Program-made: the position numbers and the translations under genes
Notes under the pieces: generated by a model
What the model was told of the DNA's origin: nothing
The model's input: the letters and a program-made list of their open reading frames with translations, nothing else
Databases searched by the model: none
In this document: in pieces, positions 44,989-57,424 of the stretch
Layout of the letters: each line of letters begins with the position of its first letter
Position numbering within the stretch: position 1 is the first letter of the stretch
Assembly (NCBI GenBank): GCA_009823505.1
Contig: VZQC01013876.1
Coordinates: 977,132-1,041,131 of the forward strand
Length of the DNA stretch: 64,000 nucleotides
Reading direction: 5' to 3'
From: Rhizomys pruinosus
Lineage: Eukaryota > Chordata > Mammalia > Rodentia > Spalacidae

Positions 44989-45294
44989 GGCCGGGTGTGG
45001 TGGCACACGCCTTTAATCCTAGCACTTGGGAGGCAGAGGCAGGCGGATCTTTGTGAGTTCAAGGCCAGCCTGGTCTACAGAGTGAGTTCCAGGACAGCTG
45101 GGGTTACAGGGAGACACGTCATAGAGTAGAGGTGCTTACCCGTATTGCAATTTGTAGAGACGAAAAAGTCAAAAAAGGACACAAAGCAAACCAAAAACAG
45201 ATTCTTTACAAAATTATATGGATATCATAAAACACACAGCTAGGAAAAAAAAACAAAAACAAATAAAAGAAACACATCTTAAATAAGAAAAGAA
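44989..45294 (+). mobile_element. B1 with anomalous ~180-bp 3' extension
   Basis: Near-consensus B1 runs to gggagac at about 45115, then acgtcatagagtagaggtgc and further non-B1 sequence to an A-rich end with AATAAA (45262-45267). A perfect 12-bp target duplication agaaattgtgtc (44977-44988 and 45295-45306) encloses B1 and extension together, so they inserted as one unit. Confidence 0.85.
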
Positions 45295-45581
45295 AGAAAT
45301 TGTGTCATGGGTTTCAGAAAGTGCAAGAAGGATGCTGAGGTAGTCAGGAGAGATTTACAGAGTAAATAAGGTGATTCAAGTTCTTTAGAGAGTGAGAACA
45401 ACAGAAAAGTCATGACTCTGAGAATAGCACGTTCATCTACAAAATGTCAAGTGCATAACTGTTGCTTATCATTATAGAGGAGAAAGAAATGACAAAGGAA
45501 GTTTATACATAAAAGTGAAAAGTAACGATGGCCAGAAACAAGATGGTGGCAAACAGGAACAACAAATTATCTGGAAACAAT

Positions 45582-45733
45582 TTTTTTTTTGTCTTTTTGA
45601 GACAGGATCTCCCTTTAGTCCCGGCTGGCCTGGAGCTCTCTATGTAGACCAGGCTGGCCTTGAACTCACAGAGATCCGCCTGCCTCTGCCTCTGTAGTGC
45701 TGGGATGAAAGGCATGCACCACCATGCCCGGCT
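45582..45733 (-). mobile_element. B1 SINE
   Basis: Full-length minus-strand B1; target repeat tggaaacaatt on both sides. Confidence 0.95.
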
Positions 45734-46721
45734 TGGAAACAATTCTTCAAGGGTCTTAGACAACATAAAGAGAACATTTTATCTTATATTTCTGTGCATA
45801 TTTGCTTATGTACTCATTTATTCAAGAATGTTGCTGAACAATTGTTATACACAAGGATTGTTCTAGGTACTGGGGATAGAGCAGCATCCAAGACTCTGTG
45901 ATTATATATCTTAACTCTAGTGTATATCATTTCATATAAATTATGACTAACATTATATAAGTTTATAAAGAAACAGGCTGCAAGACAAAATGCATCAAGA
46001 GCTATAAGGTGCGACATTATTCTGCCAAGAAAACACAGAGCAAATTTGTATTTGTATATATAATCAGTACATTGAGATGATTTTTCTCATTAAAACAAAG
46101 GAAAAGCTACCTCTGCTTTATGAATAATGATTACTTGAGAGATCTGAGTGTGAGTTCTTATACAATATATTATACCTACTTTACTTACAATGGGGATTTT
46201 TACTTTTAGTTCTGTGTGGTAGACACTCACTACTACTGAAACAAAACATATATTCCATTCAATATATTTTCTACTTAGAAATGCTAAAGTGGAAATTAAC
46301 CAAAGATGAATGTAAATTTTCTAAAAATTGAGATAAAATAATATATGGAAAAGGGCTGACAAGGATTGCAAAGTGTTCTTGCAATATTCACATTTACTTT
46401 AAGATTATTGTAGCTCCTAAATTTAATTAGCATTTTGAGTATTTTTAAATGGCTTTATCTCTTACAGATGAAACAAAAAGCAAGATATGCATCTGCTTAA
46501 AGTCAAATGAAATAAGGATAAAATAACTTTTCTATATTCAAATCAACACAACAGCAAATTTAAAAATTAAATTGGCAAATTTGTTTAATAACGGTTCATT
46601 TTTATTGCATTATATCCTGAGGCTGCAAAGAAAGGCTTACATACTCACTTCTGAGCAATGTTAAGCCTTCAGATTTACCAATGGCCATTATCTCTGCCTC
46701 AGTGAACATACTTGTGTATTA
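45734..46721. other. Unique AT-rich intron sequence
   Basis: ttctaggtactggggataga at about 45862 may be an old mammal-wide repeat trace; otherwise nothing was recognised. Confidence 0.5.
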
Positions 46722-46736
46722 AAGATTTAGCTTCTG

Positions 46737-46976
46737 GGGCTGGAGAGACGGCCTAGCAGTTAAGAGCGCCGACTGCTCTTGCAGAGGACCCGGGTTCGAT
46801 CCCCAGCACCCACAAGGCGCCTGAGAACCGTCTGTAACTCCAATTCCAGGAGAACTCCAGTTCCAGGGGAATCCCACGCCCTCTTCTGACCTCCACGGCA
46901 CTGCACGATATGGGTGCACAAACCTACATGCAGACAATACATTCATACACATAAATAAATAAATAAATAAAATAAA
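46737..46976 (+). mobile_element. B2 SINE, long form, near consensus
   Basis: Intact A box region and B box ggttcgatccc, the ggagaactccagttccagg duplication and an (AAAT)n tail. Target repeat aagatttagcttct flanks it. One of the least diverged SINEs here. Confidence 0.96.
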
Positions 46977-47224
46977 AAAGATTTAGCTTCTGAATTGAGA
47001 CTTATTCAGTTCTTCTTTTTCATCGTGTAATTAAGATAATATTTTGAGTTTTCTGATCCCACCTTAAGGCAATATGAAAATTCATAGCCTGTTTTGAGAA
47101 CTGCTATCATGATAATGTCCAGTTTAAATATATGCAAACGATGAATAAATCACTAGTTTTACAAATGCGTCCAAGTGTTAAGCTTAATGTTTAAATGTAC
47201 TCAAGTTTTAGTTTAAAAAATCAT

Positions 47225-47452
47225 GAGGCTGGAGAGATGGCTCTAGAGTTAAGAGCATTGGCCGCTCTTGCAGAGGACCCAGGTTCAATTCCTAGCACCC
47301 ACATGGCAACTAACAACCATCTATAACTCCAGTTCTAGGGAATCCGATGTCCTCTTCTGACCTCTGTGGTCATTGCATGACACAGGTATACTTACATCCA
47401 TGCAGCCAATGCATTCATACATAGAAAACCAACATAATAAATACAATATTAA
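47225..47452 (+). mobile_element. B2 SINE, short form
   Basis: aggctggagagatggctcta to acataataaatacaatatt, A-rich end; target repeat aaaaaaatca. Confidence 0.93.
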
Positions 47453-47667
47453 AAAAATCAAGGTCATTGGACAAATATATTCTTTAAAATAGATTGGTAT
47501 TCAGGTAAAACTATTTTACACTAAAGTATTAATACATTTTCTTTTCTATTTTAAAATATGAGTATGACTTAGTATCTTCAAAAATCTATATGACAGATGC
47601 TATTCCTATTTTCACTATATAAAAGAAAACACCATTTCTTTGGAAAACATTTAAAATCTTAAAAAAT

Positions 47668-47880
47668 TTATTTTTATTTTATGTGTATGCATTTTTTTCT
47701 GACATGTATGTAAGTGGACCCATGCATGCAATGCCCACAAAGGTGAAAGAGGGCATTGAATCCTGTGGAACTAAAGTAATGGACAGTTGTTAGCTGCCAT
47801 TCAGATGCTGGGAACCGAAGCTGGTTCTCTGTATGAATAGCCAGTACTGTTAATCATGGAGCCATTTCTCTAGTTCCAGC
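47668..47880 (-). mobile_element. B2 SINE (old)
   Basis: tttatgtgtatgcattttttt to catggagccatttctctagttc on the plus strand. Confidence 0.85.
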
Positions 47881-47881
47881 A

Positions 47882-48015
47882 TTCTTTTCTTTTCTCTTTT
47901 CTTTTCTTTTCTTTTCTTTTCTTTTCTTTTCTTTTCTTTTCTTTTCTTTTCTTTTCTTTTCTTTTCTTTTCTTTTCTTTTCTTTTCTTTTCTTTTCTTTT
48001 CTTTTCTTTTCTTTT
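47882..48015. repeat. (CTTTT)n pentanucleotide array
   Basis: About 26 nearly perfect CTTTT units with one early interruption; it is the expanded tail of the B1 that follows. Confidence 0.97.
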
Positions 48016-48137
48016 CAGTAGCCCCAGCTGTCCTGGAACTCACCATGTAGACCAGGCTGGTCTTGAACTCACAGAGATCCGCCTGCCTCTGCCTCCCAAG
48101 TGCTAGGATTAAAGGTGCACACCACCTTGCCTGGCTA
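48016..48137 (-). mobile_element. B1 SINE
   Basis: agtagccccagctgtcctgg to caccaccttgcctggct; the normal gagacagggtctc start next to the tail is missing, probably lost as the array expanded. Confidence 0.92.
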
Positions 48138-48294
48138 AAAAAATAAGCATTTTTTAAACGAAAAATTCACCAGGATTTGGGTCATTTGAGTCAGATTTCT
48201 TTAAGACTGGTGGTGCATATTACACTTATTCTAACTCTGTAAATTTTGTCACTCAGAAAACCTTGGGAATGTCTTCATGTTCCAAAGGATTTTT

Positions 48295-48420
48295 TTTTTA
48301 GTTTGGGAAAATTTTCATCTATTATTTTGTTGAAGATCTGATCAATACCATTCTCTTGGGATTCTTAGGAAATTTTTATATTCACTCTGTAAGATACAAG
48401 ATCAGTAGAACTTAGCCTGA
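48295..48420 (-). repeat. L1 ORF1-region fragment
   Basis: tttgttgaagatctgatcaata matches 63888-63905 of the large minus-strand L1, where it lies in ORF1. Confidence 0.55.
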
Positions 48421-49077
48421 TTTGGTTAACTCATATTCCTTTAATTTTACATTGGATTGGATAAATAGAAGTCACCAATAATATTGGATAGCAAGTATGG
48501 TGATTCTAGTTTTGCAGTTTGTAGGTCTAAAACAATTTATTTTCCTGCGTTGAGCCCTGTTCTGGCTAGAAATATGTGAAGGCCAACAGCCATCTGGAAA
48601 GTTGTGGGAGAGGCAGGCAAAATGCTATTCCAAGTAGCTTATTTGCCTGGGGACAGATAAGAGACTTAAAACACTAGGGAAATTGAATGGGAATTATTTA
48701 ATGAGACATAATATGTTTTAGGCTTACAGCAGGGTATAATTCCAAATTGGGTCACAGTGCTTTAAGAACAGGAAAATAAATAAAGAAAACAGCAGTAGTT
48801 TGTCATTGGTTCTAAAAACCACACCATCATACTGCCAATGAACCTTATTCACTTTTGTTTCAATTTAATTACTTTGTTATAGATTGCCTATAAATCAACT
48901 TTCTTCTGTTCACTAATTTGTTTATGACACATTAAGATCATGATGATAAAATTTGAAGTTTTGATAGGGAAAATTATAAATGAGTCCACTGAGTCTATAA
49001 TGATGAAGAATTGTAGCATGTCTTTAAATGGCACTGGCAGGCTATGAACTAAATGAAGAAAAAAATATTCCCCAAAT
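48421..49077. other. Unique AT-rich intron sequence
   Basis: No feature was recognised. Confidence 0.5.
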
Positions 49078-49192
49078 CAATTATTTATTTATTTATTTTT
49101 GGTCTTTTTGAGACAGGGTCTCCCTGCCAACCCGGCTGTCCTGGAACTTGCTCTGTAGACCAGGCTGTCCTTGAACTCACAGAGATCCGCCT
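49078..49192 (-). mobile_element. 5'-truncated B1 SINE with (TTTA)n tail
   Basis: ggtctttttgagacagggtc to gagatccgcctg; the last 35 bp of the B1 5' end are absent. Confidence 0.9.
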
Positions 49193-50545
49193 GAAAACAG
49201 AAATCTACGTAAGCATTGATGTTCCAGGATCAGTCTGATTAAGAGAATTTGATGCTTAGGGCTGAACACACTGTGGAAACCTTATAAATATTGATGTTAA
49301 TAAACAAAAAGCATAATAATGACACGTGGACCAATATTGAAAACACTGAAAATCAATATTTTCCAATGTTTTACTCTGGATGATTTAGTTAACTCAATTA
49401 GTCAATGTACACCCAATTCAAGTCTGTTTCACCCTAATTTGCATTGAACTTAAGCCAAATTATCTTGATCTAAAATGTCCTTCATTCGCACCTTTAAGAT
49501 CCCAGGATAAAAGGGAGTGTTGTTATTAATATTTCTCATTTAAACTTAAATCAAATGTTAACACACCAAATTATTATATAATTCTCATCCCACATACTGT
49601 TCACCTTGTATTGTAATTCTGACCTTTGTGACAAGTATTTAATACAGTGCTGTTGCACTACTTTTGGGAAAAATCCTCCTTTGTCAATCACGTGGTTAAG
49701 ATACTTTCTTACTCCACTCAGTGTGCACATCCTGATTTCTACATATAAATATAGACTCCCTGAATATAGTACTGCAACAAGTTGACAAGGTAAGTCATCA
49801 TATGAACCCCTGGAGCAGCTATCAGATATTCATACCTACCAAGCAGACCTTATTTAGAAATCGTTCAATTGTTTCAGCTGTTCTGAATGTCCTGGATTTC
49901 GGAAACTGTAATGTACTTGCTTTTAGTCAGTATTTTAGCAGAAAATAATGTAGATAATTTATTGTTGTCATTGACAATGCATTAAACATTTAGACAATAT
50001 AAAAAATTATGGGGCCGTATATGTTAATTTTAATGCGTTAGTACTACCCAGACTAAAACAGGCAATTGGAAACAACTCTAAAATTGTACTTTTGTCATTA
50101 AAATACTAATAAGAAAGGTAGTATAAATAACCGTGTGTGCTTGTCACAAGAGAGATTGAGAAATGCACAGGGCATCATTCATTTCAAGGTTCCCAAGTGA
50201 AATGACTGTCCCTATCCACACTATCAATCATTCCAGGTTATGTGTCTGTATTGATTTTTAAATTAAATGTCCTAGATAATGATAAATAATGGAAATAAGT
50301 GACATTACTAATTCCCATAAATAATATTAAGAATCTTTTGATTAAAATTATTTTTAAACAGAAAAAAATTTCCATATCTATTCTAAGAGAATGGAAAGAT
50401 ATGTTAGGAATATTAAGTTTTAAGAATAGAAGAACCATTTCTATCTATAGTATTTACAATAGACTAAAAGTAAAAACATTTGTTTTTAATTGAAAAATTA
50501 CTAGGACTAAATTTAATTATGCATAGAAAAGTTTTACTATTAAAC
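49193..50545. other. Unique AT-rich intron sequence
   Basis: 1.35 kb with no gene or repeat recognised. Confidence 0.55.
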
Positions 50546-50716
50546 AGTGGTTCTCAAAATCTATCTCTAGAACAGGATTATCTCCATCACCTGGGAACTG
50601 GTTTGAAATTGCTGTAGATCTCCAGAAACAGAAATTCTAGGGAAATAGATCTCTCAATTTAGTTTGCCATAATCTTTATAGGTGATTCTAATGCATACTA
50701 CAGTGAGAACCTCTGT
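50546..50716 (+). repeat. MER5-type hAT-Charlie transposon, both ends present
   Basis: cagtggttctcaaaatctat at the left and the inverted end ctacagtgagaacctctg at the right; tctccatcacctgggaactgg and aggtgattctaatgcat lie inside. Confidence 0.82.
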
Positions 50717-50741
50717 CATAAAATGCCCTTCACATTCTTTT

Positions 50742-50955
50742 TAAACATATTTCGTTTATTTTTATTTTATGTGTATGAGTGTTTTGCCTCCCTGTATGAA
50801 AGTGCATCTGTGACAGGCAATGTCTGTGGAGGCCAGAAGAGGAAGTCGGATTTACAGTTGTAAGCTGCCATGTGGGTGGGTGCTGGGAACCCAACTCACA
50901 TCCTTCTGAAGAGCAGACAGTGTTCTTAACCGCAGAGCTACCTCTCCAGCTCCAC
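50742..50955 (-). mobile_element. B2/B3 SINE
   Basis: tttatgtgtatgagtgttttg to gcagagctacctctccagctc. Confidence 0.87.
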
Positions 50956-50972
50956 CTTTCACATTTAAAAAA

Positions 50973-51178
50973 CAGCCACTATGCTAAGTGAAGTAACATA
51001 GTCCCCCCCAAAACAAACGGGGAATGGTTTGCCTCATTTGTGGATGCTAGTACCAAATCTCCCAATTGAAAGAAAAGCTGAACAATGTTATTGTTATAAT
51101 TCTTTCTATCTGAAAGCAACTGTGATGTTATAATGTGAATATCTTAAACAAAAATACAAAAATAAAGTTAGAGAAAAA
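50973..51178 (+). mobile_element. 5'-truncated L1 (3' end)
   Basis: cactatgctaagtgaagtaac is the ORF2 end; the UTR stops early (aaataaagttagagaaaaaa) so it lacks the usual G-rich patch. Confidence 0.8.
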
Positions 51179-51212
51179 AAGGCTGAATACATTGAAAACT
51201 ATTGACTAAAAT

Positions 51213-51414
51213 TTTTTATTTATTATTTTTATTTTATGTGCATTAGTGTATTGCCTGCATGTTGTGCAATGCCCGTTATGGTCAGAACAGAGCGTCGGAT
51301 CACCTGGAACTGGAGTTAGAGAATGTTATCTGCTATGTGGGAGCTGGGAATCGAACCCGCATCCTCTGCAACAGCAGTCAGTGCTCTTAACTTCTGAGCC
51401 ATCTCTCCAGCCAT
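51213..51414 (-). mobile_element. B2 SINE
   Basis: tttatgtgcattagtgtattg to cttctgagccatctctccag. Confidence 0.88.
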
Positions 51415-51644
51415 CTCTACATTTTTCATGACTACATGTAGACAATTTGACTCCCCAGATACCTAGAGATTGCATTACTGTAGAAAGCAAATTCACTTCT
51501 GAAGCCATTTTCTTTTGAATAATGATTGAATTATTACATTTTCACTAACTCTTACATTCTCTCACTAATTCAGATAGATAGTTGAAGAGGGAGTGGAGAG
51601 AAGGTGAGATTACTATAAAAAAGGAAATTCTCATTACATAATTA

Positions 51645-51852
51645 AAAATATTTTATTATTTTCATTTTATGTGTATGAAAGCATTGTCTGAATGTAAGTG
51701 TACCTGTGCTGTGCAGTGGCCCTGGGGGTCAGAAGAGGGTGTTGGATTCCTCTGGAACTAGAGTTAAGGAGACTTGTTAGATGCCATGTGGTTGGTGGGA
51801 ATCAAACCCAGGTCCTATGCAAAAGTAACTAGTGCTCAACTTCTAAGGCCCA
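51645..51852 (-). mobile_element. B2 SINE (old)
   Basis: tttatgtgtatgaaagcattg to ctagtgctcaacttctaagg. Confidence 0.83.
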
Positions 51853-54800
51853 ACAACTTAAAATTTTTGCATGGTGAAGAGCAAAATGAGATTGAAAAAG
51901 CCATGTTGAGAGAGTTTGAGTGGATTACTAGGCTCACTGACTACTTGTAGGGGAGACTTTATATGTCCTGGGAATCTCTAGCTGTTGTGATGGTAGACTA
52001 TTAATTTATCTTAGCTACCTACCATCTAAAGGGAGGGGACTATTGCTGATGGGAGTTCTCTAGGCCAGGAAATAGCCCCATGCCCCTGGTTTAGGAGGTC
52101 ATCTATGTCTTCAGAGGTGGACCATGGTTGAAACTGAGCCACAGAGCTAACTGTGTGCATTTCTTTCAGACCTGTATTCAGTGACATTATGCTGGTAGCT
52201 GAAAATAAGCATAGCACCAACTATATCATGACAACTGGAAAATGGTACATGCCAAAGTTAGTACCCTCTGGAAGGTAGATGAAACATTTTAATCAGCTCT
52301 GATGCTCAGTTTAGTTCCAGAGCTTTCTTTCAGGAATCAGGACACAGTGATGGGCATCATGTGAGATCTTATACTCAGTTTCTTCTCTTCTGATACACTT
52401 CTTAAACAGTCTTCAACAAGAAAATAGAAAACCTACAAATCTTGTGCACCAGACTTCTTTTCTTGGGGTATATTTGCAGGGAACTTGACTTAAAAACAGT
52501 TTAAGTCATTAAGTTACTGTTAATAAAAGCCTTGAAGAATACATGTTCAAAATTACAAAGAACTACAATTCTTGGAGAAAAACATCACAAAGATCAGATG
52601 AAAGAGGAAAAGGTAAATTTGAAGTGATGACAAAAATCCACTCAGTGTGAATGTGCAGTAAGTGAAGGAAGATAACAGAAGCCTGCATAAACCAGGCCAT
52701 CCTTCATGGCAAGTTTTCAAATTGTACCTCCATGCCTGTAGTTGAATACACTTAAGCTTTGAGGGGAAGAACATCTTTATATTAGAATACAACAAAATGC
52801 ATCATGCTGAACATCATTGAATTGACATGAACTTTAAAAATAAAACAAGAAGTAACAATGAAATGTCATATAAACAAGAGGGAATCAGGTGGAAGCAGGA
52901 ATAGAAATGTTTGAGATGCAGTGCTTTTGGGAAAATGGTTTAAGAGAAAAACGTGTTGGAAATATTATTTTAGTGTAAAGAATATCTTATGAGGAAAATA
53001 TCAGTTCTTAGGTCCCATTAAAGCAAGAGAGTATTATATTATTAGTATTATAGGAGCATATATTCCAACAATAAACATAAATGGATTTCCAATTCAATTC
53101 TGTAACTAAATTAGTTAATAGAAGGTTGTGTAAGGCCTAATATTCATGTTAATGTTTAATATTAAAAATTGTATTTGCAGCACATAGCAAGAATATAACA
53201 GGAGCCTATTTCTTGGGTTACTTGTTCCTAAATAATTTCCTGATTTTTATGATAATAGAATAACATTAAACATGTTATCGTTTTAGCAGATGTCAAAAGA
53301 AAATAAAAATGCACAGTGACTGGGCAACTCAACTTTCTACAGAAATATGAATTTCAGTCTAATAAATAGCACATTTTATGACTGCTTCTCATTGCAGTAT
53401 ATGATGTGCACATATGCATAGAAGCCAATAAAATTTTTGTTCTCTTAGATTGGTGTTAAATCATAATATTCCCAGGGCAATTAAGGGGTCATGAATATAG
53501 TCTCCAATATGATTGAACTTAGGAAATAAATACATAGTCATATTATCTAATGAGATCAGACTGCTCTGGGTATAGGTTTTGACCACAACATAAATGTCTG
53601 AATGCATGAGGTTTTAGATCCTTTAAGACTGAATGTATTAGTCAAGTTTTTCTGAATATATTTTTATTATCTAAGACCCTTGAGGAAGAGTATTTGTTAT
53701 TATTGGCCACAAGAAAATCCTCCGGAGTAAATCCACAGTAAACAGCATGGGCATATTAAAGGATCAGTTTTTGATATGCTTGTTTTCAAATAGTAAGAAA
53801 GATGATATTCTTTGGAGAAATTTTTATTATCTAATTAAACACTTCTTCAGTAGAATAATGTCAGATGAACTCATTAGCAGAACATTTTGATAATCCATGT
53901 TCTCCTAAAATCCCATGACCAGAAGAGTATCTGTACAATTTTGATTTAATGCAATAAGAATGGCAAGCAATGCTAGCTCGTTCTTTTTATCACAGTCTAT
54001 CACAAGAACACAAAGAAGTCCAAATTAAAATACATTCAATAAAGGAAAAGAACATGTTCCTTTTCCAACGGTTGTAAAGCATTTTCCTTTCGTTAAGCAA
54101 AGCTTACTCAGTAATTATCTTATTTATGAAAGTAAAGACAGAAGGACGTTTCTCTTTTAAATAAATGTCTTTATGCTTTGGTTGTGGAAGGCATCACAAA
54201 ACAGTCAAAGAAGAGAGAGTGTTGAATGTCATCAACTCATTTTCTCCCACCCACTGTGTTAAATTGTTTGCTCAGTTCCAATGTATACTACACTTACATA
54301 AGTTGTTTATGAAGAGACAAATTAATAGTCTTTGCAATTGTTTTTGCTGGAATTTGGAGAGCTGACAAATGAATTAGTAGAAAATGGCAATTCTACATGA
54401 ATTAGCTTTTAAGTCTCCCTAAGAGGTTGATGCAGAACTTAATAAGAGACTTATTAGGAGAAGTAGGACAACTTAATTCAGATTGATTATAGACTTTGGT
54501 GAAGACAGCTGGGGTTCAAATGAAACTGAAAAAGAACTTATATGCACTTCAAAGTATGCTAAGCAGATGTCTGAAACAATTACCCTGTTCAGCCTTTTCA
54601 GAACTTTCAAAGGCAGGATGGGAATAGCATGGTAAACGAAGGTTCTATTTGCCCAAGTCGAGGTAGGGGCTTTTAAAACAAACATAACACAATGCTATTT
54701 AAAATCAGATGCTTTGAGTAAAGAAAGTGATTTGACATTGCTGTCCTAAGTAATTTGCTTTTAGCTTTATAAACAAAGCAGGAAATTAGAGCAGCTACAC

Positions 54801-54884
54801 GGGAACTGGGTTATAAGCTCTCCTAGCAACACTAACAAATTATTAATTCTACATTGAACAAATAATTTGGGAACCATTCATATT
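51853..54884. other. Unique AT-rich intron sequence, 3 kb
   Basis: The longest repeat-poor stretch in the window. No open frame with a motif, RNA gene or known repeat was recognised. Nothing shows whether it is regulatory. Confidence 0.55.
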
Positions 54885-55077
54885 TTTTTTAAATTGAACT
54901 TTTGTGTTACAGGAAGAACATCTCAATCAGTCACCTTTATACTCCCTTTCCCACTGGCACCCTCCCACAGCGCCCCCTACCCCCAGAATTCATACTTTGT
55001 CATTTGTTTGAAAGGCCTACTGTGTCAAGTTAGTTCGTCCACTGAGATTTAGTCAGCCTATGCAGCATCCCTCACGT

Positions 55078-55612
55078 TATATTTCTTTGTATCTAAAAAC
55101 AACTGTGCTGTTAATGTGAATCTCTTAACGGGCTCTAGAACTGACCTACCACTTATATTCAGACTCTGTAATTACCATATATGGGTGGAAGATAGGTATT
55201 CATATTCTAGAATAATATAAAATTAAGGGGAAAAATGTGAATCCCCAAACATATTTTGCAATTAACATACAGTTTATTCTCAGAGGTCATAATTTTGATA
55301 CATATATGTTGTTTATATAGGCATAAGTTGGAGTAATACAAAGGGGAGGGAACAACAACAACATAAGGACTGGGTCAAAGAACTGACTGATATAGTTAAA
55401 TTCTGCCCAAAACAACAAGCCTCTGCAGAAAAAAAATTCCTCGGAAAAACCAAGAGAAAGATGCAAGACATGTATGGCAGAATGCATGAACTGGGGTGGG
55501 GGAAAGGGCAGGGAGGGAGGGAATGTGTCCAAATTAGACTGAAAAATGATGTATAAAATATACAAAATGTCAATAAAAAAGAACATTAAAAAAGAAAAAA
55601 GAAAAAATATTT
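55078..55612 (+). mobile_element. L1 3' end inserted in the old L1 3' UTR
   Basis: ggctctagaactgacctacc, aacaacaacaacataagg, agaaagatgcaagacatgta, a G-rich patch and gtcaataaaaaagaac. It is a 3'-UTR-only copy closely similar to 14310-14602. Confidence 0.85.
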
Positions 55613-56410
55613 ACAGAATGAAAAAAGAAAACAGATCAGCTCTTCCTCACAAAAGAGTAATCGGCTGGGATCTGCTGCCCATTTCCCCAGTTCCTTCCTG
55701 GGTTTTTGTCTGCTTGAGCTGGCATGAGTCTTGTGTGTGCTGAAACCATTGCTGTAGTTTCATGTGAGCTTGTATGATTCTATTTCCATATGGACATGCA
55801 TCTCCTCCCTGGCTCTTAGAATCTTTCTGCCCCCACTTCCACAATGGTTCCTGAGCCCGGGGTGAGTGAAGCTTAATATAGGAGTCCTGTCCAAGGTTCC
55901 ACACTCTGCAGACTCCTCATATCCATGCTTTGGCTATTTGTGACCTTTTGTGCTCCTGGGTCTCTGTTCCATGAGAGAGCTTCATTAATGGCAGTTGAGA
56001 GATTCATTAGTGTCCTCTTTACTCCTTGATCTACTCCTTGTGTGAACCTTAGACATAGAGGTTGCATTGTAGATGTGCCACTTCGGCTTGGGCAATTCAC
56101 AGACAGTATCTGTGTGTGACCAGTTGTAGTACTTGAATAGTATCCATTTGGTGCCAAAGAAGCTTATTTGATGAGTGGTGACTGGGATACTTGACTGTAA
56201 ATATAAGGATACATATTTTGCACTTAGTAAGAAATTACATGTCTTGGGATGTGACAGCCTTGGGGAGTTCTCTAAGATCTATTACCTCTCCATCCATGTG
56301 TATTTGGCTATGTTTATAGCAAGACACATGAGTTTCTTCCCACTGAGTGAGCTTTAAGTCTGACTATCTAGCCATTGATTACCCCAAAGATAAAAGTGCT
56401 ACAACTGCAA

Positions 56411-56593
56411 AGCATGGTTACACACACACACACACACACACACAAAAACAAAACAAAACAAAACAAAACAAAACCTTAATACCAACACTTGGGCAGCAGA
56501 GGCAGGCATATCTCTATGAGTTCAAGGCCAGCCTGGTCTACATAGTGAGGTCCAGGACAGGAGGAGATCCTGTCTCAAAAAGACAGAAAAAGT
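56411..56593 (+). mobile_element. B1 SINE with microsatellite inside its head
   Basis: gcatggttacacacacacac expands into a (CA)n then (AAAAC)n run before ccttaataccaacacttggg; the rest is normal to tgtctcaaaaagac. Confidence 0.85.
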
Positions 56594-57029
56594 GTCACTA
56601 CTGCACTATTGTCTTATGCTGTTGTGGTCATTGATGTGGTTATTTGGTCTTAAAGCTGGTGTTGGACAATTGAATGATGTTCTCCCTTAGCAACTTGCAT
56701 AGTGATGTCCAAAGCAATGAGTTAGCACTTGGGGGAAGCCTTCAGGGGAAGTGGCTTCCAGGTCAGTTCCAAGCCCATTGCTCCAAATCCAGTCTCTGAA
56801 GTATTTCTTGTATTCAGCAATAGGGTCTTACATTCATTCTGGGAGGCAATCAAGGGCTGTGGGAATAGCCTGTTTAATTTTGGGAGTATCTTGAACTACC
56901 CTGCCCAACAACTTAAAGGAAATTTTTTCCTGTTTTTCTTGTTATGTAGCCTTTAGCTACACACAAGAACCCATGTAGGGATATTGCATGTGTAATTTGT
57001 CATAAAGTTGTTAGACTAACATGATTCTG

Positions 57030-57345
57030 TCTGGTATTTTCGTATTCTCTCTCTCTCTCTCCATGCCTTCCCCAATTAAAGTGTCCCAATTTTCTCCATT
57101 TCCCCCTTGATAATACCAGTTTCCTATGGTCCCACCTCTGTTGCACTCCTTCTTTCCCTTTTCCCCCAATTTTTTTGTATAACCCCCTTCTACCCTCCAA
57201 TTTAAATAACTATTTTATCCATTTCTCCTTTAATAACACCTCTCTCCTACTATTCTTCTTCCTCATGCTCTTTCTTTCTCTTTACCTCCTTCCCTGGTTC
57301 CTTTCCATTTTCTAGATTTCTGCAGCTATATGAGATTCTCCACAT
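57030..57345 (-). repeat. Pyrimidine-rich part of the L1 3' UTR
   Basis: Strongly C/T-biased on the plus strand, i.e. the G/A-rich polypurine section of a sense L1 3' UTR, with a ctctctctctctcc run at 57047-57062. Confidence 0.7.
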
Positions 57346-57368
57346 CTATATGGATATATAAGGATATC

Positions 57369-57373
57369 TATAC

Positions 57374-57424
<51 letters not shown>
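57369..57424. repeat. (TCTA)n microsatellite
   Basis: About 13 perfect tetranucleotide units. Confidence 0.97.

Noticed and set aside
47882..48015. CRISPR-like or satellite array
   Set aside because: Units are 5 bp without spacers; it is a microsatellite at a B1 tail.
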